DNA of 64,000 nucleotides. Origin: Mycobacterium decipiens. Its GTDB lineage: Bacteria > Actinomycetota > Actinomycetes > Mycobacteriales > Mycobacteriaceae. Each line of letters opens with the position of its first letter. Position 1 is the first letter of the stretch. Position numbers and translations under genes: made by a program. Shown in pieces: positions 9,395 to 18,447 of the stretch. The notes under the pieces were generated by a model. It was not told the origin of the DNA. It ran no database searches and saw only the letters and a program-made list of their open reading frames with translations. Location of the stretch: positions 868,001-932,000 of the forward strand of contig NZ_OY970459.1 of assembly GCF_963853665.1 (NCBI RefSeq). Direction: 5' to 3'.

Positions 9395-10189
9395 ATGGCG
9401 CCCCGGCATATCGGCCAGCGCAACGAATACGTGCTGACCAAAGACTGGTCCGGTGAGCACGAGCGATTGAACCTGCTTGCCGCCACCGTCGATGCGCTGA
9501 GCATTGACGCCATTCGTACCGCCGGATTCGGGCGAGGTTGTCGTGGCCTGGACATCGGAGCCGGGACGGGTTCGGTGGCTAGTTGGCTCGCGCGTGAGGC
9601 CGGCGATCCGTCGCTTGTCACCGCCACCGATGTCGACACTCGTCTGCTCCAACCGCTAGCGGATGCGGGCATCCGGGTCCTGAAGCACGATGTGGTCACC
9701 GGCGAGTTTCCGCCTGGCTCCTTCGACGCAATCCACACCCGCTCCGTCCTCGAGCACATCGAGCAACGGGAGGAGATCCTAGGCCGAATCATTCCATGGC
9801 TGGCACCGGAGGGCGTGCTGGTGGTCGTGGACTGCGCTTCGTTTTCGGTGCTCAGCAGCCGTAATCCCATCTACCGCAAGGTGATGCAAGCATGGGTCGA
9901 TGTGCTCGCCCTTACTGGCACCGATTACGAGTGGGCCCGCAGCTTTCCCGAGCCGCTGCAGCGCCATGGGTACCGAGATGTTGGAGTGTCGGCGATACTG
10001 CCGGCGATACAGGGCGGCACCCCGATGGCGAGGTTCTGGAGTTTAACCCTGGAGGCGGTGCGACCTCGCATCCTTGATGCCCAGTTGAGCTGTGACGAGG
10101 AGATCAACCAGGCCCAACGCCTGCTCGCTGACCCCCAGTTCTGGGACCTCGGACCAGGCTTTCTGGCGGCTTGGGGGCGGCGCCCGTAG
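9395..10189 (+). CDS. Class I SAM-dependent methyltransferase, unknown substrate
   Basis: This 264-residue protein has the Rossmann SAM-binding motif I LDIGAGTGSVASWLA, an acidic residue ending strand 2 (TATDVD), motif II around SFDAIHTRSVLEHIEQREE and motif III WLAPEGVLVVVD. The frame is open from a GTG at 9332 directly after the rplA stop, but similarity to methyltransferases starts after ATG 9395, so that start is used with moderate confidence. It is in the same direction as rplA but absent from the equivalent M. tuberculosis interval, so it appears to be an accessory insertion. The substrate cannot be inferred. Confidence 0.75.
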   Translation: MAPRHIGQRNEYVLTKDWSGEHERLNLLAATVDALSIDAIRTAGFGRGCRGLDIGAGTGSVASWLAREAGDPSLVTATDVDTRLLQPLADAGIRVLKHDVVTGEFPPGSFDAIHTRSVLEHIEQREEILGRIIPWLAPEGVLVVVDCASFSVLSSRNPIYRKVMQAWVDVLALTGTDYEWARSFPEPLQRHGYRDVGVSAILPAIQGGTPMARFWSLTLEAVRPRILDAQLSCDEEINQAQRLLADPQFWDLGPGFLAAWGRRP

Positions 10190-10456
10190 CCTTCCTGACG
10201 GCCGGCTCGGCTATCTCTCCTTTCTTGTCTGAAGCAGATCGGTTGATTTTTCCTCCACCGATTAGCCGAGGAAGAATTCCGTCCATAGGGAGGAAATTCG
10301 TCCGTTGGCACGATGTGCTTGGGCTGGAAATTCACGAGTATGTAGTACGAATGAAGCGTAGGTATGCGTGCGCAGTGATCCCAGCGCGAGAATCCAAATT
10401 GCACGGCAAAATTTCCCGCGGAGATAGTTGAAGTCGTGAAAAGCTGATGACACAAC
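10190..10456. other. Intergenic region, no gene recognised
   Basis: About 270 bp with visibly more A and T than its neighbours and no convincing open frame, RNA gene or terminator. It separates the accessory methyltransferase from the broken fragment that follows. Confidence 0.5.
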
Positions 10457-10808
10457 TTGACCACCAGCCAGAAGGAATTCCTGCGGACCCGCCTGATGGA
10501 ACGCATGGGCTGGCCGGAGGCTGGCCTGTGCGTCGGTCCGTCGACTTCGTACCTGCCGATCGAAACCCCCGGTGTACCAGCACGCCGAGGGCGGCATCGA
10601 CCGCTTCCGCGACGACCTGTTCTATGCGACCCGCACGCTGGTGTCGGCCTCGCTGTTCATCCAGACGGCGCCGGTGCCGTTCGTGCGCCCCCATCTCGGC
10701 AGCCATCCGGACGTGATCGAGGAAATCTTGCACCGCTGGCAAGCCGCCGGCCTGCATACGCCATGCCAAAAGCGTTCTGCGGCAACGAAGCACCGGCGAT
10801 GCCGGTGA
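10457..10808 (+). pseudogene. Frameshifted fragment of an unrecognised gene, possibly foreign
   Basis: Two adjacent frames together read like one protein. The first runs MTTSQKEFLRTRLMERMGWP through SYLPIETP. The second continues VYQHAEGGIDRFRDDLFYAT through VIEEILHRWQAAGLHT. The break falls at a run of five C (10566-10570), so losing one C would restore the frame. The first frame after the break becomes Arg/Pro-rich and the second before it is closed, supporting a true frameshift. I do not recognise the family. Its base pattern resembles proteobacterial rather than mycobacterial genes (impression only). It could also reflect sequencing error in the C-run. Confidence 0.5.
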
Positions 10809-10832
10809 TGCCGCCGGTGTTCCACCAAGTGC

Positions 10833-11738
10833 TTAGGCGGCGGCACCCGGCTTGAGGTAGGTCACCAGGCTGCAGTCCAGCATCTCGTCGGTGAAGTAGT
10901 GCTCGCAGCCGCGCAGATACTTCATGTACCGGTTGAACACCTCTTCGGAGGTGACCTCGATGGCCTTGTCCTTGTTGGACTCCAACGTGTCACCCCAGAT
11001 CCGCAGCGTCTTGATGTAGTGCGGCCGCAGTGACAGGGGTTCGGGGACAACAAAGCCGGCCTTCGCGCCGTGTTCGACCATCATCTCGGTGGACGGCAGG
11101 CGGCCGCCCGGAAATATCTCGGTGACGATGAACTTGATGAAACGTGCCGTTTCGAAGCTCAGCTTCTTACCGCGGGCCGCCATTTCGTAGGGGTGGTAGC
11201 TGACGCTGCTCTGGACCGTCATCCGACCGTCCTCGGGCATGATGTTGAAACACCGCTTGAAGAAGTCGTCGTAGTTCTCGTGCCCGAAGTGCTCGAAGGC
11301 CTCAATGGACACGATCCGGTCGACGGGTTCGGCGAAGTCTTCCCAGCCGTGCAGCAGCACCCGGCGGGAGCGGCCGGTGTCGAGCGCGCCCAACACCTGC
11401 TCGCAGCGGGCGTGCTGGTTCTTGGACAGGGTGAGGCCGATGACGTTGACGTCGAACCGCTCTACGGCGCGCTTCATGGTGGTGCCCCAACCGCAGCCGA
11501 TGTCAAGCAGTGTCATGCCCGGCTTGAGGTCCAGCTTGTCCAGGTTGAGGTCGATCTTGGCGTACTGGGCTTCTTCGAGCGTGAGCTCCGGTGGCTCGAA
11601 GTAGGCGCAGCTGTAGATCCGGGTCGGGTCCTGGAACAGGGCGAAGAAATCGTCGGAGACGTCGTAGTGCGCCTGGATGTCTTCGAAACGCGTACGCGTC
11701 TTAGTCGGGCCAATCGGCTTCTCGGCCATTGTCGTCAT
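10833..11738 (-). CDS. mmaA4: Hydroxymycolate synthase MmaA4 (Hma)
   Basis: The 301-residue protein is nearly collinear with M. tuberculosis MmaA4. It has the mycolate methyltransferase SAM motif [17 protein letters not shown], the Y-S-C-A-Y-F substrate segment and ends in YLKPGAAA. MmaA4 adds the methyl and hydroxyl branch at the distal meromycolate position that precedes methoxy- and ketomycolates. It is the last gene of the four-gene minus-strand mmaA series. An ATG-ATG pair (MTTMAEK) leaves a three-codon uncertainty in the start. Confidence 0.95.
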   Translation of the reverse strand: MTTMAEKPIGPTKTRTRFEDIQAHYDVSDDFFALFQDPTRIYSCAYFEPPELTLEEAQYAKIDLNLDKLDLKPGMTLLDIGCGWGTTMKRAVERFDVNVIGLTLSKNQHARCEQVLGALDTGRSRRVLLHGWEDFAEPVDRIVSIEAFEHFGHENYDDFFKRCFNIMPEDGRMTVQSSVSYHPYEMAARGKKLSFETARFIKFIVTEIFPGGRLPSTEMMVEHGAKAGFVVPEPLSLRPHYIKTLRIWGDTLESNKDKAIEVTSEEVFNRYMKYLRGCEHYFTDEMLDCSLVTYLKPGAAA

Positions 11739-11802
11739 GTCTCCTGGATGGTGTCAGTTGGCGGCGCCCGTGCACCCATAGCCCGTCTGTGGCACGAAAA
11801 GT

Positions 11803-12684
11803 TTACTTGGCCAGCGTGAACTGGTTGCAGTCGATGTAGCCGATGCGGAAGGCCTTGGCGCAACCGGTCAGGTACTTCATGTACCGGTCGTAAACCTCTG
11901 CGGATTGGATCTTGATGGCCTCGTCCTTGCGGGCTTGAAGGGTCTCGGCCCAGCAGTCGAGGGTCTTGGCGAAATCCTGTTGTAGCGATTGGACGCGGGT
12001 TACCTTGAAACCGACCTTCGCCGAGTGTTCCTCGACCTTGTCGATCGTGGGCAGCCGGCCGCCCGGGAAGATGTCGGTCAAGATGAATTTGATGAAGCGG
12101 GCCATCTCAAACGACAACGGTATGCCGCGCTCTATGACCTGCTTCGGGTGCAACCCTGTGATCGAGTGCAGCAGCATCACGCCGTCGGCGGGCATTGCGT
12201 CATAGGCGAACTTGAAGAAGTCGTTGTAGCGGTCGAAACCGAAGTGCTCCAACGCTTCGATGGTGACGATGCGGTCCACCGGCTCGTTGAAGTCTGCCCA
12301 GTCGCTCAGCAGTACCCGATGCGAGCGGTTCGTATCGATTTGGTCGAGCATTCGCTGGCAGTGGGCGTGTTGGTTTTTCGATAGGGTCAATCCGACGACG
12401 TTGACGTCGTACATCTCGACGGCGCGCTTCATCACCGAACCCCAGCCGCAGCCGATGTCGAGCACGGTCATCCCGGGCTGTAGCCCCAGTTTGCCCAGCG
12501 TCAGGTCGAGCTTGGCGATCTGGGCCTCTTCCAGCGTCATGTCCTCACGCTCGAAATAGGCGCAGCTGTAGGTACGAGTCGGATCCTGGAAGAGCGCGAA
12601 AAACTCGTTGGAAAGGTCGTAATGCGCTTGGACGTCGTCGACGTTGGACCGCGTTTTTGTGGTGCCCGCTGAGTTATCAGACAT
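11803..12684 (-). CDS. mmaA3: Methoxymycolate synthase MmaA3
   Basis: The 293-residue product matches MmaA3 from MSDNSAGTTKTRSNVDDVQA to NQFTLAK; ten extra codons upstream are ignored. The SAM motif is [17 protein letters not shown]. MmaA3 O-methylates the hydroxymycolate made by MmaA4. The glycine at residue 98 (in NVVGLTLS), whose change to Asp inactivates the enzyme in some BCG strains, is intact, so methoxymycolate synthesis is expected. It lies 64 bp upstream of mmaA4. Confidence 0.94.
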   Translation of the reverse strand: MSDNSAGTTKTRSNVDDVQAHYDLSNEFFALFQDPTRTYSCAYFEREDMTLEEAQIAKLDLTLGKLGLQPGMTVLDIGCGWGSVMKRAVEMYDVNVVGLTLSKNQHAHCQRMLDQIDTNRSHRVLLSDWADFNEPVDRIVTIEALEHFGFDRYNDFFKFAYDAMPADGVMLLHSITGLHPKQVIERGIPLSFEMARFIKFILTDIFPGGRLPTIDKVEEHSAKVGFKVTRVQSLQQDFAKTLDCWAETLQARKDEAIKIQSAEVYDRYMKYLTGCAKAFRIGYIDCNQFTLAK

Positions 12685-12830
12685 GTGTCCTCCCACTGTG
12701 GTGGGCACCTTCACGAGGTGGCCATCCCCGGCACCCTACACGCTGCACGGCGTATCGCATGGATTCATGGTTTTTTGCGTAGGTCTTTCTCGGTCAGGAC
12801 CCGCCAAATATCGCTTTGACGGCGCGGTCA

Positions 12831-13694
12831 CTACTTCTCCAGGGTGAACTGGTTGACGTCGATGTAGCCGACCCGGAACATCTTGGCGCAGCCGGTCAGG
12901 TACTTCATGTACCGCTCGTACACCTCTTCGGACTGGATGGCGATGGCCTCGGTTTTGTGGGCTTCCAGGGCCTGTGCCCACAGGTCAAGGGTCCTGGCAT
13001 AGTGCGGCTGCAGTGATTGGCGGCGAGTCAGCTTGAAACCCGCCTTCGGTGCCTGCTCCTCCACCATCTCGATCGTCGGCGGCTGCCCGCCGGGAAAGAT
13101 TTCGGTCATGATGAACTTGAGGAAACGAGCGAGCCACAGTGACAGCGGCAAGCCGTTGTCGATCATCTGCTGCTTGGTCAGGCCGGTGATGGTGTGCAGC
13201 AACATCACCCCGTCCGCGGGCAGGATCTTGTAGGCCTTCGCGAAGAAGTCGTCGTAGCGGTCGTGGCGGAAGTGCTCGAACGCACCGATCGACACGATGC
13301 GGTCCACGGGCTCGTCGAACTGTTCCCACCCGTCTAGCACCACTCGCTTGCTGCGCGGGCCGTCCATCTGGTCGAACAACTTCTGCACATGGGCGGCCTG
13401 GTTCCTCGACAGTGTCAGGCCAACGACGTTGACGTCGTACTGCTGCATCGCGCGCCGCATGGTGGCGCCCCAGCCGCAGCCGATGTCGAGCAGCGTCATG
13501 CCGGGCTGCAGGCCCAGCTTGCCCAGCGCCAGGTCGATCTTGGCGATCTGGGCCTCTTCCAGCGTCATATCTTCGCGCTCGAAGTACGCGCAACTGTAGG
13601 TCTGGGTCGGATCCAAAAACAGTCGGAAGAAGTCGTCGGATAGGTCGTAGTGCGCCTGCACGTCGTCGAAGTGCGGCGTCAAGTCGTTGGCCAT
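12831..13694 (-). CDS. mmaA2: Cyclopropane mycolic acid synthase MmaA2
   Basis: The 287-residue product begins MANDLTPHFDDVQAHYDLSD and carries the SAM motif [16 protein letters not shown]. It closely follows M. tuberculosis MmaA2, which makes the distal cis-cyclopropane of alpha-mycolates. ATG 13694 is chosen over an open upstream extension of 31 codons because family similarity begins there. It shares long stretches with MmaA3 (for example [20 protein letters not shown]), consistent with tandem duplication of this locus. Confidence 0.94.
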   Translation of the reverse strand: MANDLTPHFDDVQAHYDLSDDFFRLFLDPTQTYSCAYFEREDMTLEEAQIAKIDLALGKLGLQPGMTLLDIGCGWGATMRRAMQQYDVNVVGLTLSRNQAAHVQKLFDQMDGPRSKRVVLDGWEQFDEPVDRIVSIGAFEHFRHDRYDDFFAKAYKILPADGVMLLHTITGLTKQQMIDNGLPLSLWLARFLKFIMTEIFPGGQPPTIEMVEEQAPKAGFKLTRRQSLQPHYARTLDLWAQALEAHKTEAIAIQSEEVYERYMKYLTGCAKMFRVGYIDVNQFTLEK

Positions 13695-13863
13695 GACCGT
13701 GTTATGCCCTTTCCGGACCCTAGGTGGCCCTCCGGTGTCTGCACGGAACGCAACCGATGTTTCCCCCTGCCCATATGCTCGAGGCATGCTATCCGATCCG
13801 CGGTCCTACCACTAAACCGCGACCGGGTTCGCCCAGGCCAGGTCGCGGACTTGGATAGACGGA

Positions 13864-14811
<948 letters not shown>

Positions 14812-15726
14812 TCAGCCGGCCTCGGCGAAATTGGTCTTCAGTTCGCCTATCACCCGATCCCACAGCTGTGCTGGCAGGTCGTGGCCCATGCCCTCGACAA
14901 GGACCAACCGGGCGCCGCGGATCGCTCGGGCGACCGCCCGGCCGCCCGCCGGCCGCATCAACTTGTCGGCCAGCCCGTGGATCACCACGGTCGGCGCGAC
15001 GATTTGCCGGTCGTAGCGCAGCAGGCTGCCGCTGCCCAGGATCGCGCTGAACTGCCTGGCGATACCCCACGGGTGGAAATTGCGGTCGTAGCATTCGGCC
15101 GCCTCGGCGCGTACCTGCTCCTCGGGCATCGGATAGCGCGGACTGCCGATGATCTTGCTGACCCGGACGGAGTTGTCGATGATGACATCGCGCGGCGAAT
15201 CCGGTGGCGGACCCTTGATGAGCGCGAGCAGGGCGCGCGGGGCAGGCGGCGGCAGGAACCTGTGGTTGTTGCTGGAGAAGATGACCGCCAGCGTCTTGGT
15301 CCGCTCCGCGAATCGTGCGGCGAATACCTGGGCGATCATGCCGCCCATCGACGCCCCGACGATGTGGGCGTGCTTGATGTCCAGGTGATCCAGCAAGGCC
15401 GCGGCGTCGTCGGCCATGTGTTCCAGGGTGTATGCCGCGTTGCTGGGCAGACCGAGCCAGGCGCGGGTCAACCGCATGGCCAGTGGCTGACCGGAGCTGT
15501 GACGCTCCGTCTTGGTGGACAGACCAACGTCCCGGTTGTCGTAGCGGATCACGCGCAGGCCCAGGCCAACGAGCTTCTCGCAGAAGTCGGTGCGCCACAG
15601 CAGCAGTTGCGCGCCCAGGCCCATGATTAGCAGCACGGGTGGGTCATTCGGGTCACCCATGTCCTCGTAGTAGAGCTGCACGTGTCCAGATGGGCCCGAC
15701 ACGGCGGTGCCGCTGCGAACTTTCAC
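14812..15726 (-). CDS. lipG: Alpha/beta-hydrolase LipG
   Basis: The 304-residue alpha/beta-hydrolase has an oxyanion region LLIMGLGAQLLLWRTDF, nucleophile elbow GASMGG in AHIVGASMGGMIAQ, an acid near VVIHGLADKLMRP and a histidine in VEGMGHDLPAQLW. It corresponds to M. tuberculosis LipG (Rv0646c), an esterase with phospholipase/thioesterase activity reported for the family. A GTG start (MKVRSGTAV) is used. It begins 9 bp after the ABC1 kinase gene stop and leads into mmaA1, so it is probably part of one transcript linked to cell-envelope lipids. Confidence 0.9.
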   Translation of the reverse strand: MKVRSGTAVSGPSGHVQLYYEDMGDPNDPPVLLIMGLGAQLLLWRTDFCEKLVGLGLRVIRYDNRDVGLSTKTERHSSGQPLAMRLTRAWLGLPSNAAYTLEHMADDAAALLDHLDIKHAHIVGASMGGMIAQVFAARFAERTKTLAVIFSSNNHRFLPPPAPRALLALIKGPPPDSPRDVIIDNSVRVSKIIGSPRYPMPEEQVRAEAAECYDRNFHPWGIARQFSAILGSGSLLRYDRQIVAPTVVIHGLADKLMRPAGGRAVARAIRGARLVLVEGMGHDLPAQLWDRVIGELKTNFAEAG

Positions 15727-15735
15727 TAGTACCCC

Positions 15736-17082
15736 TCAGACCTCGATGTCTGTTTGATGTTCGCGGCTGACTTCGACCATGAAGTTGGCGAAGTACCCCG
15801 TCAGCTCCGGGTCCGCCATCATCTGCCAGTTGGGCGCCAACAGCTTCATGTACCTCTCGACGTAGAGGAACTGCTTGCCGATCAACACCAGCTCACGCGG
15901 CAGCTTGACGTCGTAGGCGTCGGCCAGTGCCGACAGCTGGCGGCCGATGTCGGCGTAGGACATGTCGCCCAGCGACTTCATGGTCAGCGGAGTGGCGAAG
16001 CCTTCGAGATCCTTGGCGGCCTGGGCTTCGGGCTTCATGGTCCCCACGGCGCCCATCAGCACGACGATCTTGCCGGCTGCAGCGTGGTCCTTCTTCACCA
16101 ACAGCGCGTAAACCAGTTCGCGCAGCAGCCAGCGGGTGCGGGGATCGATGCGGCCCATGATGCCGAAGTCGAAGAACACGATGCGGCCCGCCTCGTCGAC
16201 ATAGAGGTTGCCCGCGTGCAGGTCACCGTGGAACAGCCCGTGTCGAAGACCGCCCTCGAACACCGAGAACAGCAGCGCCTTCACCAACTCGACGCCATCG
16301 AAGCCCGCCTTTCGAATGGCGGCGGCATTATCGATGCGGATGCCGTGTACCCGCTCCATCGTCAACACCCGCTCGGTGGTGAAGTCCCAATGCACGTCCG
16401 CCACCCGGATGTTCTTGCCCAGCGGCGAGGCGTGCAGGTGGGAGACCCAGGCCTCCATCGACTGTGCCTCCAACCGGAAGTCCAGCTCTTCGGCCAGGTT
16501 GTCGGAGAAGTCGGCCACCACATCTTGCGCCGAGAGCCGGCGACCCAGCTTGGCCAGCTCGACGGTCTGCGCGAAACGCTTCAGAATCTGCAGGTCGGCG
16601 GCGACCCGGCGGCGGATGCCCGGACGCTGGATCTTGACCACGACTTCCTCGCCGCTGTGCAGCGTCGCGTAGTGCACCTGGGCGATGGACGCCGAAGCGA
16701 ACGGCTCCTCCTCGAACGTGGCAAACAGCTTGGCCGGCTGGTCGCCGAGCTCCTCGACGAAGAGCTTGTGCACCTCGCCGGTTTTCGCGGGTGGCACCCG
16801 GTCGAGCAGGCCGCGGAATTCGCGGGACAGCGACTCTCCGAACGCCCCCGGGCTGGACGCGATGATCTGTCCGAACTTGACGTACGTCGGGCCCAGCTCG
16901 GCAAAGGTCTTGGGGAGCTGTTTGATCACCTTCTGCTGCCATGGACCCCTACCCGGCAGCCTGGTCACGACCCGAGCGGCGGTGCGGGTGACCTGCCAAC
17001 CGGTGGCGGCAACCCGGGCCGCTTCGACCGGCAACGGCACCCGGTCAAGCTTGACCACCTCGCGGTGTTTGGTGGAACTCAT
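15736..17082 (-). CDS. ABC1/UbiB-family atypical protein kinase
   Basis: The roughly 448-residue protein has the UbiB/ADCK signatures: the KxGQ motif in YVKFGQIIASSPGAF, the alanine-rich loop and ATP lysine in ASIAQVHYATL and VVVKIQRPG, and the catalytic and metal loop LFHGDLHAGNLYVDE followed by FFDFGIMGRID. Family members act in lipid or quinone metabolism as ATPases or kinases. It matches Rv0647c. ATG 17082 (MSSTKHREV) is used; a TTG ten codons earlier is possible. It heads the lipG-mmaA string. Confidence 0.88.
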   Translation of the reverse strand: MSSTKHREVVKLDRVPLPVEAARVAATGWQVTRTAARVVTRLPGRGPWQQKVIKQLPKTFAELGPTYVKFGQIIASSPGAFGESLSREFRGLLDRVPPAKTGEVHKLFVEELGDQPAKLFATFEEEPFASASIAQVHYATLHSGEEVVVKIQRPGIRRRVAADLQILKRFAQTVELAKLGRRLSAQDVVADFSDNLAEELDFRLEAQSMEAWVSHLHASPLGKNIRVADVHWDFTTERVLTMERVHGIRIDNAAAIRKAGFDGVELVKALLFSVFEGGLRHGLFHGDLHAGNLYVDEAGRIVFFDFGIMGRIDPRTRWLLRELVYALLVKKDHAAAGKIVVLMGAVGTMKPEAQAAKDLEGFATPLTMKSLGDMSYADIGRQLSALADAYDVKLPRELVLIGKQFLYVERYMKLLAPNWQMMADPELTGYFANFMVEVSREHQTDIEV

Positions 17083-17220
17083 CCCAGCAGTGTGCCAAAC
17101 CCGCCCAGTCAAGTCCCAATTTGCGTGAACCCGCTCACGTGCTGGTAGCGGCCGCCCAATGTGCAGCCATTGCGAAAATCCGGCCGCGAATTCGCGCTGA
17201 TTGCACGTTCGGCGGCGCCG

Positions 17221-17817
17221 TCAGTGCTTAGGTTGCCAAGGCGTGACCCACGGTCGCGGTTCCCAGTTCTCCAACCCGGCGATCAGTTCGTACATGGTGG
17301 CGCCGTCGATGGTTTCCCGCACGATGTCGGCGTGCCCGGCGTGACGGGCCAACTCGTTGATCACGTGCAGGATCACCCAGCGCACCGACCAGGAGTGAAA
17401 GTTCTTCGGGAACCATGGGATGTCCTGCGCAACCGGCACCGCGGCGTCGAGGTCCGCGGTTTCCACCAGCCGCAGCGATGTCGCGTTCTGCGCTGCCAAC
17501 GCGCGCAGCAGCCCGTCCAACGTCTCATCCGGGCGCATCACATGCTCGTCCGCGAACTCCTTGGCGATCTCCTCGAACGGCCGGGTGTCCTTCGGCGGCG
17601 CGTCCGGCGCGGCGGCCACTCGCGCCATCCAGCTGCGCTGCACACCGGTGGCGTGTTTGATCAGCCCGCCGATCGACAGCGCGCTGATCGAAGGTGTGGA
17701 CCTGGCCTGCTCGTCGGTGAGGCCATAGGACACCGCGAAGTAGGCGCTTTGGTGATATGCCAGGAACTCGCGCAGCGCGCTGCGCTCGTCGGCTACCGGT
17801 GGGGCCAGGGCGGGCAT
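17221..17817 (-). CDS. DinB-fold protein (DUF664 type)
   Basis: This 198-residue protein has the four-helix DinB/YfiT layout with conserved histidines in IGGLIKHATGVQRSW and VILHVINELARHAGHADIVRE, the latter matching the metal-binding helix of DUF664 proteins, often called mycothiol-dependent. The start is ATG 17817 (MPALAPPVADERS). Its start follows the stop of the next DinB gene by only 2 bp, so the pair is probably one operon. The exact thiol-transfer reaction is unknown. Confidence 0.8.
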   Translation of the reverse strand: MPALAPPVADERSALREFLAYHQSAYFAVSYGLTDEQARSTPSISALSIGGLIKHATGVQRSWMARVAAAPDAPPKDTRPFEEIAKEFADEHVMRPDETLDGLLRALAAQNATSLRLVETADLDAAVPVAQDIPWFPKNFHSWSVRWVILHVINELARHAGHADIVRETIDGATMYELIAGLENWEPRPWVTPWQPKH

Positions 17818-17819
17818 GC

Positions 17820-18353
17820 TCAATCCTTCCGGTCGGTGGTTGGTTGATGAAGATAAAGGTCTCGCAGGCAAGCGATCTCGGCGCCATGGTGGATCGCTTC
17901 CCGATTGATATGCAAGACCAGGTCGATGAGTGGGTGCTCGGCGTAGGGCCCCTCGGCTGGACCGCAGCGGCGGGTCAGGTCGGTGGCGGATAGCGACCGA
18001 ACGCCGATGGTCCACGCCGCGTAGCTGTCATCGAGTTGACGCAGCGCGGTGACGGCGTCAGTGGCGTAATCCCAACTTTGGTAGTCAGCCGGCGGTCCAC
18101 CGAAGTGGTGGTGGTTGCGTATCGCGAACACGCCGACGATGACGTGCGCCAGGCGCCAGGCGATCGTCGTGAATGGTGCGGGGCTAGGGGCTGGGAATTC
18201 GTAGTCCACCGATCCGTCCGGATATACCGTCCAGCAATTGGGCACCGGCTGCCAGAAGTATTCGTTGTCGGTAAGCCCGTGTAATCGAGGGCGCAGTTGT
18301 TCGCGCCAATGCCAGTCGAGCTGATCGGCCAATTGTGTGGTCAGTTCCGTCAT
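17820..18353 (-). CDS. DinB-superfamily protein
   Basis: A 177-residue DinB_2-like protein with metal-type histidines in RLAHVIVGVFAIRNHHHF and in HINREAIHHGAEIACLRDLY. The start is ATG 18353 (MTELTTQLADQLDWHW); the open frame further upstream is not conserved in character. It is transcribed away from the mannosidase gene and lies immediately upstream of a second DinB gene, forming a tight pair. Function is probably detoxification or mycothiol-linked, by family analogy only. Confidence 0.8.
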   Translation of the reverse strand: MTELTTQLADQLDWHWREQLRPRLHGLTDNEYFWQPVPNCWTVYPDGSVDYEFPAPSPAPFTTIAWRLAHVIVGVFAIRNHHHFGGPPADYQSWDYATDAVTALRQLDDSYAAWTIGVRSLSATDLTRRCGPAEGPYAEHPLIDLVLHINREAIHHGAEIACLRDLYLHQPTTDRKD

Positions 18354-18447
18354 GGTTCCGAGCCTTCCAGCAACGGGCGACAGTGTTCGCGCCGCTCGGC
18401 CGGCAATGGTCCTTTGTCGCGATGGTGGGCCGCCGTAGGGTTCGATC

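Noticed and set aside
15754..17148. A 464-residue plus-strand frame opposite the ABC1 kinase gene
   Set aside because: The minus-strand protein has all UbiB motifs; the plus frame has none.
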